A DNA stretch of 64,000 nt from Clostridia bacterium (GTDB lineage Bacteria > Bacillota > Clostridia > Oscillospirales > Acutalibacteraceae): the NCBI GenBank assembly GCA_017414965.1, contig JAFQJL010000004.1, positions 1 to 64,000 of the forward strand. Reading direction: 5' to 3'. This document shows positions 53,667 through 62,797 of the stretch, in pieces (position 1 is the stretch's first letter; the number at the start of each line of letters is the position of its first letter). The notes beneath the pieces are model-generated. The model did not search any database. It saw nothing but the letters and a program-made list of their open reading frames with translations, and was not told the DNA's origin. The position numbers and the translations under genes were made by a program.

Positions 53667-54364
53667 TGACCGGCCGCGTTCATTCGTTTCAGAGTTTGGG
53701 AACGGTCGACGGTCCGGGTGTGCGGTTTGTGGTGTTTATGCAGGGCTGCAACCTGCGGTGCAAGTGCTGCCACAATCCCGATACGTGGTCACTGACCGGT
53801 GGCACCGAGTACGAGGCGGAGGAGGTCGTGCGGCGCGCCGCACGCTTCCGCGAATATTTCGGTAGGACCGGCGGCATCACCGTGTCCGGCGGCGAGCCAC
53901 TGCTGCAAGCGGCGTTTGTGCGCGAGGTATTCGAGTTATGCCACCGCGAAGGGATCCACACTTGTCTGGACACGTCCGGCAGCCTCTTAACCGACGAGGT
54001 CAAGGCGCTGCTTGACGAGACCGATCGCGTGCTGCTGGATATCAAGTACACCGACGAGGCGCGCTATACCGCGCATGTGGGATGTGGCATGACCGCACCG
54101 CTGGCGTTTTTGGATTATCTGAATGCGCGGGCGATCCCCACTACTGTGCGACAGGTGACCATTCCAACCGTGAATGACACCGAAGCCGACGTGCAGGCAC
54201 TCAAAGAGATTGTCGCGGCACGTCCGTGTGTGGATAAGGTGGAGCTGCTGCCGTTTCGCAAGATCTGTCAGGTCAAGTACGACAATTTGGGGATTCCGTT
54301 CCCGTTCGGCGATTTACCGGAACCTACCCCCGATCGTATGCAGATGCTCAAAAATTTGCTATAA
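53666..54364 (+). CDS. pflA: Pyruvate formate-lyase activating enzyme
   Basis: A 232-residue radical-SAM protein that generates the Gly radical on PflB. CNLRCKCC is the cluster motif (Cys-x3-Cys-x2-Cys at about 30-37), SGGEPLLQ the SAM motif, and KVELLPFRKICQVKYDNLGI the PflA tail. ATG 53666 overlaps the stop of pflB. Confidence 0.95.
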   Translation: MTGRVHSFQSLGTVDGPGVRFVVFMQGCNLRCKCCHNPDTWSLTGGTEYEAEEVVRRAARFREYFGRTGGITVSGGEPLLQAAFVREVFELCHREGIHTCLDTSGSLLTDEVKALLDETDRVLLDIKYTDEARYTAHVGCGMTAPLAFLDYLNARAIPTTVRQVTIPTVNDTEADVQALKEIVAARPCVDKVELLPFRKICQVKYDNLGIPFPFGDLPEPTPDRMQMLKNLL

Positions 54365-54391
54365 AAACACCGTCCGATAGGACGGTGTTTT
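54364..54391 (+). terminator. Intrinsic terminator after pflA
   Basis: Stem AAAACACCGTCC/GGACGGTGTTTT with GATA loop and T run; overlaps the pflA stop. Confidence 0.9.
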
Positions 54392-54435
54392 TTCTTTGTT
54401 TTTGGGAATGATATACCATAAAGGGGGAAATGGAG

Positions 54436-54792
54436 ATGAAGCAACAGACAAAATGGGCGCTGACCGGTGCCGGAGCCGGTGTGATCTGTGGATTTTTCGG
54501 CGGCGGCGGCGGTATGATCGCCGTGCCGCTTTTGCAAAAAAGCGGGTTGTCCTCGCGGCAGGTGTTCGCCACGTCCTTGGGCGTGATCTTGCCGTTGACA
54601 GTGGCGTCACTGGTCGTCGCGCTGTTTCGCGACGGCTTGGATCTGGGGGCGGCATGGCCGTATCTGGTCGGTGGTGCCGTGGGCGGCATCATCGGCGGCC
54701 GTTTCCTAAAATCTATCCCCACTTTATGGCTGCACCGCGCATTTGGCGCATTGCTGTTGTGGGGCGGTGTAAAGGCGGTGCTGGGGCTGTGA
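54436..54792 (+). CDS. TauE/SafE-like permease half, N-terminal
   Basis: A 118-residue integral membrane protein with about three to four segments and the TauE/SafE repeat signature (GAGAGVICGFFGGGGGMIAVPLL; GGAVGGIIGGRFLKSIPTLWL). This family exports sulfite, sulfonates or related anions. The usual single protein has two such repeats; here each is a separate gene. ATG 54436 has GGGGG 8 nt upstream, ATG 54430 only 2 nt. It overlaps the next gene by 4 bases. Confidence 0.85.
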   Translation: MKQQTKWALTGAGAGVICGFFGGGGGMIAVPLLQKSGLSSRQVFATSLGVILPLTVASLVVALFRDGLDLGAAWPYLVGGAVGGIIGGRFLKSIPTLWLHRAFGALLLWGGVKAVLGL

Positions 54793-55145
54793 ACGTCTGG
54801 TGGGTATCGCTTTTGGTGGGTGCCGCCACCGGCGCGATCAGCGGGATGGGCGTCGGCGGCGGATCGTTGTTGCTGTTGTGGCTGACCGCCGTGGTCGGCA
54901 TGGATCCGTATCCGGCGGGCGTGTTGAATCTGGCGTACTTTTTGTGCTGTGCGCCACCGGCGTTGTGGCAGCATCAGAAAAACGGATTGGTGGAATGGCA
55001 GGCGGTCAAGTGGAGCTTGGTCGGCGTGCCGCTGTGTGTCGGCGCGGCGATCGCCGCCTCGTATATTGACGCCGACTGGCTGCGACGACTGTTTGGCGTG
55101 TTGCTGTTGGTTGTCGGCTGGAAGGAAATACGGACCAAGGAGTGA
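54789..55145 (+). CDS. TauE/SafE-like permease half, C-terminal
   Basis: A 118-residue membrane protein, same length as its neighbour and same repeat (GAATGAISGMGVGGGSLLLLWL; LRRLFGVLLLVVGWKEI). It starts at GTG 54789, overlapping the first half by GTGA, so the two are translationally coupled and likely form one transporter. Substrate unknown. Confidence 0.85.
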   Translation: MNVWWVSLLVGAATGAISGMGVGGGSLLLLWLTAVVGMDPYPAGVLNLAYFLCCAPPALWQHQKNGLVEWQAVKWSLVGVPLCVGAAIAASYIDADWLRRLFGVLLLVVGWKEIRTKE

Positions 55146-55176
55146 GGGGTGCTTTCAAGCGCCCCTCTTGCTTTTT
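55144..55176 (+). terminator. Intrinsic terminator
   Basis: GAGGGGTGCTT pairs with AAGCGCCCCTC (one G-U), followed by TTGCTTTTTT. It overlaps the stop of the second TauE half. Confidence 0.82.
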
Positions 55177-55218
55177 TGTAACGGGGCGATTATAATGAAG
55201 AAAAAGGGGGTGAGAACG

Positions 55219-56574
55219 GTGGAACTACCGAATCGGTTTGTGGAACGAATGACCTTGCTGTGCGGCGACGAGTGGCGCGGCGAGGGCGAAAAGGCGGTGC
55301 GCGGACTGCGCGTCAACACGCTGAAATGCTCGCTGGAGAAAGCCAAACGGGACCTGCCGCTTGGGAATCGATTGCCGTTCTCGCCGACTGGCTTTGCCGC
55401 ACCGGACGACCTCAAGGCCGGCAAAGATCCGTTTCATCACGCCGGCGCATACTATATGCAGGAGCCGTCGGCTATGTCGGCGGTGACGGTACTGGATCCG
55501 CGCCCCGGCGAGCGCGTGCTGGATCTGTGTGCCGCCCCCGGCGGAAAATCCACCCAGATCGCCGCGGCGCTTGACGGGAAGGGATTCCTCTGGTGTAACG
55601 AATACGTGTCCAAGCGGGCGCATATTTTGGTTCAGAATCTGGAACGCTGCGGCGTGGCGAACGCGGTCGTCACCAGTATGGATACCGCGGCGCTGTGCCC
55701 GCCACTCAGCGGTTGGTTTGATGCGGTGCTGGTAGACGCCCCGTGTTCGGGGGAGGGGATGTTCCGCAAGGAGCCGGATGCGCTGGCGATGTGGAGCGAG
55801 GAAAACGTCCGTTTGTGCGCGCAGCGCGCGGCGTCGATTTTGGACAACGCCGCGTTGACGGTGCGCGAGGGCGGTCGGTTGCTGCTTTCCACCTGTACGT
55901 TTGCGCCGGAAGAAAACGAATGTCAGGTGGCGTATTTCCTAAAACGTCACCCCGATTTTGAATTGGAGCGCATCGACGTGCCGTTTGGCCGTGCCGGATT
56001 TTCGGCCGAGGCGGTGGCACCGTTTGCCACCGAGCCGTTGCCGGAGGTGGATCTCACCGCCACGCGCCGCATTTTTCCGGCGGACGGCGGCGAAGGACAT
56101 TTTCTGGCGTTGTTTTGCCGCAAAGGAGAGGGCGAGCGCGCGAATTTGCCGTGCTGGCAAGAAGAAAAAGAGGCCGCCGCCGTTCGTAAAGCGGTGGCGG
56201 AATGGGCTGGTGAACTACCGGAGGGCGTGCTGTGCGCCGCCGGCGATATATGGCGGCTGATGCCGCCCGAAACGCCGCGCTTGGCGGGCGTTTCGTATCG
56301 AATGGCCGGCGTGGCGGTGGCGGAGCAACGCAAGAATCGTCTGGAGCCTACGCACGCGTGGGCAATGGCGTTTGGGACTCGTGCCAAGCAACAGCTTTCC
56401 TTGCCAACGCACGACCAAAACCTACCCCGTTTTTTGCGCGGCGAGAGCCTGCCGTATACCGGTCGCGGCTACGCCGCGGTAATGCTCGACGGTGTTCCCG
56501 TTGGCTTTGGGAAAGGGGACGGCCGCCAGTTAAAGAACCATTACCCCAAAGGGCTGCGCCTGCTGGGATATTGA
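55219..56574 (+). CDS. rsmF: 16S rRNA m5C methyltransferase, RsmF-type (NOL1/NOP2/sun)
   Basis: A 451-residue SAM-dependent RNA cytosine-5 methyltransferase. LDLCAAPGGKSTQIAAAL is the SAM motif (about 100-118), DAPCSGEGMFRK motif IV with the Cys that resolves the adduct, and STCTFAPEENE motif VI with the nucleophile Cys. The C-terminal half has an RsmF-type PUA-like domain (YTGRGYAAVMLDGVPVGFGK). GTG 55219 (MELPNRFVERM) is preferred, with GGGGG 8 nt upstream; ATG 55195 would add eight basic residues. The exact rRNA position is not certain. Confidence 0.88.
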   Translation: MELPNRFVERMTLLCGDEWRGEGEKAVRGLRVNTLKCSLEKAKRDLPLGNRLPFSPTGFAAPDDLKAGKDPFHHAGAYYMQEPSAMSAVTVLDPRPGERVLDLCAAPGGKSTQIAAALDGKGFLWCNEYVSKRAHILVQNLERCGVANAVVTSMDTAALCPPLSGWFDAVLVDAPCSGEGMFRKEPDALAMWSEENVRLCAQRAASILDNAALTVREGGRLLLSTCTFAPEENECQVAYFLKRHPDFELERIDVPFGRAGFSAEAVAPFATEPLPEVDLTATRRIFPADGGEGHFLALFCRKGEGERANLPCWQEEKEAAAVRKAVAEWAGELPEGVLCAAGDIWRLMPPETPRLAGVSYRMAGVAVAEQRKNRLEPTHAWAMAFGTRAKQQLSLPTHDQNLPRFLRGESLPYTGRGYAAVMLDGVPVGFGKGDGRQLKNHYPKGLRLLGY

Positions 56575-56591
56575 AAAGAGGAGTGATCGAT

Positions 56592-56849
56592 ATGGAAGAA
56601 CGCGCAAAAAAAGCCGCCGAACGGGCACAAAAAATGCTGACCGAAAACGGCGCGAAGCTGACCCCGCGCCAGCAAGAGGCGCTCGCACATCTCATCGATT
56701 ATGTCAAAGGCAACCCCGACACCCCGCCGCAGCTGTGGCAATGCGATACCGAGTGTCGCCGCCATATGCAGCGCGAATGCGCCGGCAATTACGGCCGCAC
56801 CTACGGCACCGCACCGCGCTGCCCCTATTTTGAGGATATGCTGTACTAA
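56592..56849 (+). CDS. Small hypothetical protein with four Cys
   Basis: An 85-residue soluble protein. N-terminal helical part (1-50, charged, EERAKKAAERAQKML) and a C-terminal Cys set C-x4-C-x6-C...C (CDTECRRHMQREC, RCPYFEDMLY) that may bind metal. No family recognised. It follows the methyltransferase by 17 nt and shares its terminator, so it is co-transcribed. Confidence 0.7.
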   Translation: MEERAKKAAERAQKMLTENGAKLTPRQQEALAHLIDYVKGNPDTPPQLWQCDTECRRHMQRECAGNYGRTYGTAPRCPYFEDMLY

Positions 56850-56885
56850 AAAACTCCCCACCGGTTCAAACGGTGGGGAGTTTTT
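56849..56885. terminator. Bidirectional intrinsic terminator
   Basis: Perfect 15-bp stem AAAAACTCCCCACCG/CGGTGGGGAGTTTTT with a 7-nt loop, between convergent genes. Confidence 0.92.
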
Positions 56886-56892
56886 GGTAAAT

Positions 56893-57561
56893 TCAGTTTT
56901 TCTCGGTGTCGTAGTTTCTATTGCGCAGGTGCCGCACGATATCGGCCGTAGAGCGAATGGGCTCAGGAAACACCATCGCCGTGGTGCCGACCGCGTGGGT
57001 ATAGTGGCAATCCGAGCCGACCGTTTCGATCAAATGGTTTTGCGCCACAAACGCCTCGGCCAGCGGATTGTTGTTGGGTTGACCCTTGTGCCCGTTGTAT
57101 CCTTCGGCGCCGTGCAGATACTGCGGATCGACCGGCGTACACGGCGGACGGAACGGGTGTGCCTGAATCAGCAGCAAGCCGTTTTGATCGGCGAGTTTGT
57201 AAAATTCCGGTTGCGTGAGCATATACATCCACTCGTTAGCGTACAGGAATTCCTCGGTGAGTCCGATGACGAGATAATCGTTTTCGCTTCCCGGAAACCG
57301 AATCTCGGCCCCCAAAAACACATCCAAGCCGATGTTATCGCCGGCCGCCTTGGCGGCGCGATAACCGACGAGTAGCTTATCCACCGCTTCCTTCCATGTG
57401 CAGTCCTCCGGCTTGCCTTCTACCAGATCAAAGAAATGATCGGTGATGACGATCCCGTCAAAACCGGCCTCTTTATACAGCCGCACCATCTCCGCCGCCG
57501 GCACCGTGCCGCACGGACTGCTTTCGTCGGTGTGACAATGAAATTCCAATCGATAACGCAT
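56893..57561 (-). CDS. PHP-domain phosphoesterase
   Basis: A 222-residue PHP-family protein with metal ligands in EFHCHTDESSPCG (about 5-17), IVITDHFF (about 37-44), IQAHPFR (about 133-139), and GSDCHYTHAVG (about 185-195). Such proteins hydrolyse phosphoesters (for instance histidinol phosphate or nucleoside 5',3'-bisphosphate). No histidine genes are nearby. ATG 57561 (MRYRLEFHCHT) is the natural start; a longer frame has no ribosome site. Confidence 0.88.
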   Translation of the reverse strand: MRYRLEFHCHTDESSPCGTVPAAEMVRLYKEAGFDGIVITDHFFDLVEGKPEDCTWKEAVDKLLVGYRAAKAAGDNIGLDVFLGAEIRFPGSENDYLVIGLTEEFLYANEWMYMLTQPEFYKLADQNGLLLIQAHPFRPPCTPVDPQYLHGAEGYNGHKGQPNNNPLAEAFVAQNHLIETVGSDCHYTHAVGTTAMVFPEPIRSTADIVRHLRNRNYDTEKN

Positions 57562-57655
57562 ACGCTCACGTCCTTCCGCCTTGATTATAACACATTCGCG
57601 CGCCATACACAATAAAAACAATATACAAATTGTAAAATCCAATAATCATTATACA

Positions 57656-57683
57656 AAAAACCGCCGCATCAGCGGCGGTTTTG
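57656..57683 (-). terminator. Terminator of glgP
   Basis: AAAAACCGCCGC/GCGGCGGTTTT with ATCA loop; on the minus strand ends in a T run. It directly follows the glgP stop codon. Confidence 0.9.
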
Positions 57684-57686
57684 AGT

Positions 57687-60122
57687 TTATTTCAGCAACG
57701 TGCCGTTTTCCAGTTCGACCGGCCGGCAATGCCAGATACGGTCGCTGTAATCCCAGATGGAGCGATCGGCGGCGAACACGCCGGAGCCGGCGGTGTTCAA
57801 AAGCGCCATCTTCGCCCACGCCATCCGATCGGCAAAGGTCTTGCCGGAGGCGGACTGCGCACGGCGGTAGTCCTCGAAATCGGCCAGCACCATATACGGA
57901 TCGGCGTTGGCCAGCGAGCCGGCGACTTCGCCATACTGGCGACCACCGAAGCCGGCGTACATTGCGTCGATCGCGCGGTGAATGCGCGGATTGGAGGTGT
58001 AGATCGACTGCGGATGATAGCCGCGCGCCTTGAGCGCGTTGACCTCCTCGGTGGTCATACCGAACAGGAACATATTCTCCTTGCCGACCGCCTCGCAGAT
58101 CTCCACGTTGGCGCCGTCGAGCGTGCCGAGCGTGACCGCGCCGTTCATCATCAGCTTCATGTTACCGGTGCCGCTGGCTTCGGTGCCGGCCAGCGAGATC
58201 TGCTCGCTGATGTCGGCGGCCGGAATTAGATTTTCGGCCAGCGAGACACGGTAATCCTCCAGATACACGATCTTGAGCTTCTCGCGAATGATCGGATCTT
58301 TTTCGATCTCCTGACCCAGCAGGTAGATAAAGCGAATGATCTCTTTGGCGAGGAAATACCCCGGCGCCGCTTTGGCGGCAAAGATATAGGTGCGCGGCGG
58401 AATATCCGCGTTGGGATTTTCCTTCAGCTCGAGGTAGGTGTCGAGAATGTGCAGCGCGTTGAGGTGCTGACGCTTGTACTCGTGCAGACGTTTGACCTGC
58501 ACGTCAAACAGCGAATCGGGATCGACCGCCACGCCGGTCTCCGCCTTGATGATGTCGGAGAAGCGTTCTTTGTTGTGGCGTTTGACCGCCAAAAACTCCT
58601 CCAGCGAAGCGGGATCGTCCGCGTACTTGCGGAGCTTGGCAAGCTCCGCACCGTCCAAGATAAACTTGTCGCCGATGCGGTCGCGGATAAAGGACGTCAG
58701 CGCCGGGTTCGCCTGGCACAGCCAGCGCCGATGCGCGATGCCGTTGGTTACGTTGGTGAACTTCTGCGGCGTCACGTCGTAGGCATCCTTAAACACCGAG
58801 TGTTTGACGATCTCGCTGTGCAGGGCGGACACGCCGTTGACGGCGTGGGAGGCCGCCACGCAGAGATTGGCCATTTTGACCACGCCATAGCTGATGATCG
58901 CCATACGGCCGACCTTTTCGTGATCGCCGCCGGTGGCCGCCATCATCTCCTCGCTGAAGCGACGGTTGATCTCCACGACGATCTGGTGGATACGCGGCAA
59001 ACGCTCGCGGAACAGATCCTCCGGCCAGCACTCCAAGGCTTCCGCCATAACGGTGTGGTTGGTGTAACCGACGGTGCGGCAGACCAGATCCCACGATTTC
59101 TCCCACGAATACCCGCACTCATCCAAGAAGATGCGCATCAACTCGGGAATGGCGAGCGTGGGATGGGTGTCGTTGATGTGGATGGCGGCCATATCCGGGA
59201 AGTTTTCCAGCGAGCCGTACTGATCGAGGTGGCGCTGGATGATATCCTGAATGGACGCCGATACCAGAAAATACTGCTGGGACAGCCGCAGGGATTTGCC
59301 TTCGCGGTGGTTGTCCGCCGGATACAACACCTGCGTGATGACCTCGGCCATCGCCTTTTGCTCCATCGCACGCATATATTCGCCCTGATTAAACAGCGAC
59401 ATATCCATGCCCGGTGCGGTCGAACGCCACAGCCGCAGCGTCGACACGCCGCGACCGTCCTTGCCGGCGACCATCAGGTCGTACGCCTGCGCCAACACGA
59501 CGGTGGCGTTCTCATGCTCCACGCAGTGCAAACCGCTTTCGTTCCACCACTCGCGGACGTGACCACCGAACTTGACCTCCTTGGTCAGTTCCGGACGCGG
59601 AAGCAACCAGCACTCGCCGCCCGGCAACCAGAAATCCGGCATTTCGGTCTGATAGCCGTCTACCAGCTTCTGGCGGAAAATGCCGTACTCATACAGCAAC
59701 GAGTAGCCGATCGCCGGCATCGATTGGGTGGCCAGCGCATCGAGGAAGCATGCCGCCAGACGTCCCAGACCGCCGTTGCCCAGACCGGCGTCCGGCTCCA
59801 GCTCGTACAGGTTATCCAGCTTGACACCGTTGGCGGCCAGCGCCTCGGCGGCCTCCTCGGTGAGATTCATATTAAACAAGGTGTTTTTCAGCGAGCGCCC
59901 CATCAAAAATTCCATGCACAGGTAATAGACCTGCTTGGACTGCTGCTTTTTCGCCTGCGAGATATACTTGACGCGCATTTCGCGCATACGATCGCGCAGC
60001 ACCAGCACCAAAGCGTTGTAGTAATTTTCGTCGGTCGCGGCCTCCGGCTGAACCGAAAAGTTGTGCAAAAGCTTCTGCTCGATCGCCTCGCGCAGACCGG
60101 TGTTGTTGGTTTTCTTGGCCAT
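57687..60122 (-). CDS. glgP: Glycogen/starch phosphorylase
   Basis: An 811-residue PLP enzyme releasing glucose-1-phosphate from alpha-1,4-glucans. GNGGLGRLAACFLDALA near 110, and the PLP-lysine motif EASGTGNMKLMMNGA near 640; LDGANVEICEAVG follows. Full length for GT35. ATG 60122 (MAKKTNN) is 9 nt after AAAGG; ATG 60131 directly abuts it. It is followed by the glycogen-unrelated galE upstream on the same strand, separate terminator. No other glg genes are in the window. Confidence 0.95.
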   Translation of the reverse strand: MAKKTNNTGLREAIEQKLLHNFSVQPEAATDENYYNALVLVLRDRMREMRVKYISQAKKQQSKQVYYLCMEFLMGRSLKNTLFNMNLTEEAAEALAANGVKLDNLYELEPDAGLGNGGLGRLAACFLDALATQSMPAIGYSLLYEYGIFRQKLVDGYQTEMPDFWLPGGECWLLPRPELTKEVKFGGHVREWWNESGLHCVEHENATVVLAQAYDLMVAGKDGRGVSTLRLWRSTAPGMDMSLFNQGEYMRAMEQKAMAEVITQVLYPADNHREGKSLRLSQQYFLVSASIQDIIQRHLDQYGSLENFPDMAAIHINDTHPTLAIPELMRIFLDECGYSWEKSWDLVCRTVGYTNHTVMAEALECWPEDLFRERLPRIHQIVVEINRRFSEEMMAATGGDHEKVGRMAIISYGVVKMANLCVAASHAVNGVSALHSEIVKHSVFKDAYDVTPQKFTNVTNGIAHRRWLCQANPALTSFIRDRIGDKFILDGAELAKLRKYADDPASLEEFLAVKRHNKERFSDIIKAETGVAVDPDSLFDVQVKRLHEYKRQHLNALHILDTYLELKENPNADIPPRTYIFAAKAAPGYFLAKEIIRFIYLLGQEIEKDPIIREKLKIVYLEDYRVSLAENLIPAADISEQISLAGTEASGTGNMKLMMNGAVTLGTLDGANVEICEAVGKENMFLFGMTTEEVNALKARGYHPQSIYTSNPRIHRAIDAMYAGFGGRQYGEVAGSLANADPYMVLADFEDYRRAQSASGKTFADRMAWAKMALLNTAGSGVFAADRSIWDYSDRIWHCRPVELENGTLLK

Positions 60123-60230
60123 ATCGGTCATCCTTTCCTAAGGTTTCATTAGTTATTATACGTTATAGCGCAAAAAAATGCAATACTTATCCATAATATC
60201 CAAAAAAATTTTATAAAACTGAAAATTAAA

Positions 60231-60265
60231 CCCCCGTGTTTAGTCGAATTAACCAAACACGGGGG
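60231..60265 (-). terminator. Terminator of galE
   Basis: CCCCCGTGTTT/AAACACGGGGG, 13-nt loop, T run on the minus strand (TTTAATTTT). It lies just after the galE stop. Confidence 0.85.
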
Positions 60266-60281
60266 ATAAATTTTGCTCTAA

Positions 60282-61298
60282 TTACTTGTTGTAGCCGGTG
60301 GGGTTGTTTTTCTGCCAATTCCACGAATCGCGGCACATTTCCTCCAGACCGAATTCGGTTTCCCAGCCGAGCAATTCCTTGGCTTTGTCGGGGCAGGAGT
60401 ATACCGCCGGCAGATCGCCGTCGCGCCGCGGCGCAATGACGTACGGCACGTCCACGCCGGTCACGCGGGCGAAGGTGTGCACCAGATCCAGCACGCTGTA
60501 GCCCTCGCCGGTGCCGAGGTTGATCGCCTCCGCGCCGGTGTGCTCCATCGCGTAATCCACCGCGCAGAGATGACCGCGCGCCAGATCCACCACGTGAATG
60601 TAATCGCGCAGACAGGTGCCGTCCGGCGTGTTGTAGTCGTCGCCGAACACCGAAAGCTTGGGCAGACGACCGATCGCCACCTGCGTCACGTACGGCATCA
60701 GGTTGTTCGGGATGCCGTTCGGATTTTCGCCGATGCGGCCGGAGGGGTGTGCACCGATGGGGTTGAAGTAGCGCAACAGCACCGCGGAAAATTCCGCGTC
60801 CGCCACGCACAGATCGCGGAGAATATCCTCGATCATCGATTTGGTGCGACCGTACGGATTGGTCGGAGCGCCCAGCGGCATCTCCTCGGTCAGCGGCGGC
60901 TGATTGCCGGCACCGTACACGGTCGCCGACGAGCTAAACACCAGTCGCTTGCAGCCAAACTCCTTCATAACTTCCAATAGCACCAGCGTGCTGATGAGGT
61001 TGTTGTCAAAATACTCGATCGGCATCTGCACCGATTCGCCCACCGCTTTGAGTCCGGCAAAATGAATGACCGCCTCAATGTGGTTTTCGGTAAAAATGCG
61101 GCGTAGAGCCTCGCGGTCACGCACATCCGCGTCGTACTGCTTGAAATCTTTGCCGGTCAACTCGCGCACACGCGCCAGCGCCTCGGGATCGGAGTTGCAG
61201 TAGTTGTCCACCACCACGATCTCGCGACCGGCGTCTAACAACTGCACGCAGGTGTGACTGCCGATAAAGCCGGAACCACCGGTAACTAATATAGCCAT
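60282..61298 (-). CDS. galE: UDP-glucose 4-epimerase
   Basis: A 338-residue extended SDR epimerase, UDP-galactose to UDP-glucose. GGSGFIGSHTCVQLLDAG (NAD site, 7-24), AVIHFAGLKAVGESV, SSSATVYG, catalytic YGRTKSMIE (Tyr-x3-Lys), NLGTGEGYSVLDLV. ATG 61298 with TAGGAGGC upstream. Glucose-1-P from GlgP and galactose metabolism meet here, but co-regulation is not shown. Confidence 0.96.
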   Translation of the reverse strand: MAILVTGGSGFIGSHTCVQLLDAGREIVVVDNYCNSDPEALARVRELTGKDFKQYDADVRDREALRRIFTENHIEAVIHFAGLKAVGESVQMPIEYFDNNLISTLVLLEVMKEFGCKRLVFSSSATVYGAGNQPPLTEEMPLGAPTNPYGRTKSMIEDILRDLCVADAEFSAVLLRYFNPIGAHPSGRIGENPNGIPNNLMPYVTQVAIGRLPKLSVFGDDYNTPDGTCLRDYIHVVDLARGHLCAVDYAMEHTGAEAINLGTGEGYSVLDLVHTFARVTGVDVPYVIAPRRDGDLPAVYSCPDKAKELLGWETEFGLEEMCRDSWNWQKNNPTGYNK

Positions 61299-61414
61299 AA
61301 AGATTGCCTCCTATGTATGATGGAATCTGTTTTCATTATAGGCGCGTTGGTTGCGGTTTGCAAGAGACGAAACCAGAAGAAAAGCGAAATGATTAGTAAA
61401 AAAGACGATTTTAC

Positions 61415-61981
61415 TTATTTCCGAGGAAACATCGCGCCGATGCCGTTTAACACCACTCGATTGGTGCGTTCGGCCATCAGGTCCGGTGACTCCTTTTGTC
61501 CGGTGCGAAGCCAGACCTCCAGCATATACAAGCTGCCGCCCAGCAAAAACGAGAACAGGTACTCGTAGTCCTGCTCGTTGCCGGTGGGAAATGCCTTTGC
61601 GTAATCCTTGCGGCAATCCTCCAACAGCACCGCCTGCACCCGTTTCATAAACGACGGATCGCCGTGAGGACCCATCAGCACGCTGGTGATCGCGCCGTGC
61701 TTGGTGAAGAACTCGTAGGTGGGATGCAACCGCCAAAACGGATTTTCAGAAGCGTTTTTCGGCGCCACAGAAATGGCCTCGCGCAGACCGTCGAGCATCT
61801 CTTCCTCAATCTTTCGGAGCATATCAAACACGTTTTTGTAATGCAGATAAAACGTTCCGCGGCTGATATCCACCTTATCCGCGAGCTCGCTGACGGTGAT
61901 CTCCTGAATGTCCTTTTCCGCCAGCAACGCAGTCAACGCACTTTTCAGCTGAGCGCGCGTTCTCAAAATCCGTCGGTCCAT
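61415..61981 (-). CDS. TetR/AcrR family transcriptional regulator
   Basis: A 188-residue regulator. N-terminal HTH (about 8-55): LKSALTALLAEKDIQEITVSELADKVDISRGTFYLHYKNV, followed by a ligand domain with the C-terminal type often seen in dihydroxyacetone-type (DhaS) TetR relatives. It lies 116 nt upstream of galE on the same strand and is divergent from the alarmone synthetase. Target unknown; the shared promoter region is a candidate. Confidence 0.9.
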   Translation of the reverse strand: MDRRILRTRAQLKSALTALLAEKDIQEITVSELADKVDISRGTFYLHYKNVFDMLRKIEEEMLDGLREAISVAPKNASENPFWRLHPTYEFFTKHGAITSVLMGPHGDPSFMKRVQAVLLEDCRKDYAKAFPTGNEQDYEYLFSFLLGGSLYMLEVWLRTGQKESPDLMAERTNRVVLNGIGAMFPRK

Positions 61982-62010
61982 ACCGTTCCTCTTTTCGTAA
62001 GTTTTAAGAC

Positions 62011-62039
62011 ATTATGGCACAAAAATGATCAAAAGTCAA
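62011..62039 (-). promoter_or_regulatory. Promoter of the TetR gene
   Basis: TTGACT (62039-62034), 17-nt spacer, CATAAT (62016-62011) on the minus strand, 30 nt before the start codon. Confidence 0.7.
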
Positions 62040-62066
62040 CAAATGTAGCGCATTTTGCGGCAACGG

Positions 62067-62095
62067 TTGCGAAAATAAATCGGGCGTGTTATAAT
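62067..62095 (+). promoter_or_regulatory. Promoter of the alarmone synthetase operon
   Basis: TTGCGA (62067-62072), 17-nt spacer, TATAAT (62090-62095). A GCAAC-G-GTTGC palindrome (62060-62070) overlaps the -35. Confidence 0.75.
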
Positions 62096-62121
62096 AAATA
62101 TATTCAAATAAAAGGATGTGA

Positions 62122-62796
62122 ATGCGAATGCCGCAGGCCGTCAAGGACGAGCTGTTGATGCCCGATAAACATCCCGCGGAGTTGTGGGAGCGCTTGGAGC
62201 CGTTTCGTGCGTTGATGATGGAATATCAATGTGCGATCATGGAGGTCGAAACGAAATTGCGGGTGCTCAACGCCGAATTTTCGGTGCAGTACGACCGCAA
62301 TCCGTTTGAGTCGATCAAATCGCGGTTGAAATCGCCCCAGAGCATTTTGGAAAAATTGCATCGCAAAAACCTGCCGTTGACGCTGTCGAGCATCCAAAAC
62401 GAACTGGCAGACGTCGCCGGCGTGCGGGTGATCTGCTCGTTTCCGGAGGATATCTACGCGCTGGCGGAGATGCTGCTTGCGCAAGACGATATCTTTTTGG
62501 TGGAGAGAAAGGACTACATTGCCAACCCCAAGCCCAACGGCTATCGCAGCCTGCACTTAATTGTGGACATTCCGATCTTTTTGTCGCAGGAGAAAAAGAG
62601 AGTGCGGGTGGAGGTGCAGTTCCGCACCATTGCCATGGATTTCTGGGCGAGCTTGGAACATAAACTGAAATACAAAAAGGATGTCCGCGACGCCGAAAGG
62701 ATCGCGGCGCGCCTGCGCGACTGCGCAGAGCAAAGCGCGCAAATGGATGCCGAGATGCAAAAGATCCGACATTTAATCGAATGGGGGCACGAATGA
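62122..62796 (+). CDS. Small alarmone synthetase (RelA/SpoT-domain GTP pyrophosphokinase)
   Basis: A 224-residue synthetase-only protein of the RelQ/YjbM type that makes (p)ppGpp from ATP and GDP or GTP. Synthetase-domain motifs: SIKSRLKSPQSILEKL, DVAGVRVICSFPEDIY, NPKPNGYRSLHLIV and EVQFRTIAMDFWASLEHKL. There is no HD hydrolase domain and no TGS/ACT regulatory part. ATG 62122 follows AAAGGATGTGA. It heads an operon with an XRE regulator 1 nt later. Confidence 0.93.
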   Translation: MRMPQAVKDELLMPDKHPAELWERLEPFRALMMEYQCAIMEVETKLRVLNAEFSVQYDRNPFESIKSRLKSPQSILEKLHRKNLPLTLSSIQNELADVAGVRVICSFPEDIYALAEMLLAQDDIFLVERKDYIANPKPNGYRSLHLIVDIPIFLSQEKKRVRVEVQFRTIAMDFWASLEHKLKYKKDVRDAERIAARLRDCAEQSAQMDAEMQKIRHLIEWGHE

Positions 62797-62797
62797 G

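Noticed and set aside
58449-60152. Open frame of 567 codons on the plus strand
   Set aside because: Antisense of glgP, with the low-complexity composition of a shadow frame.
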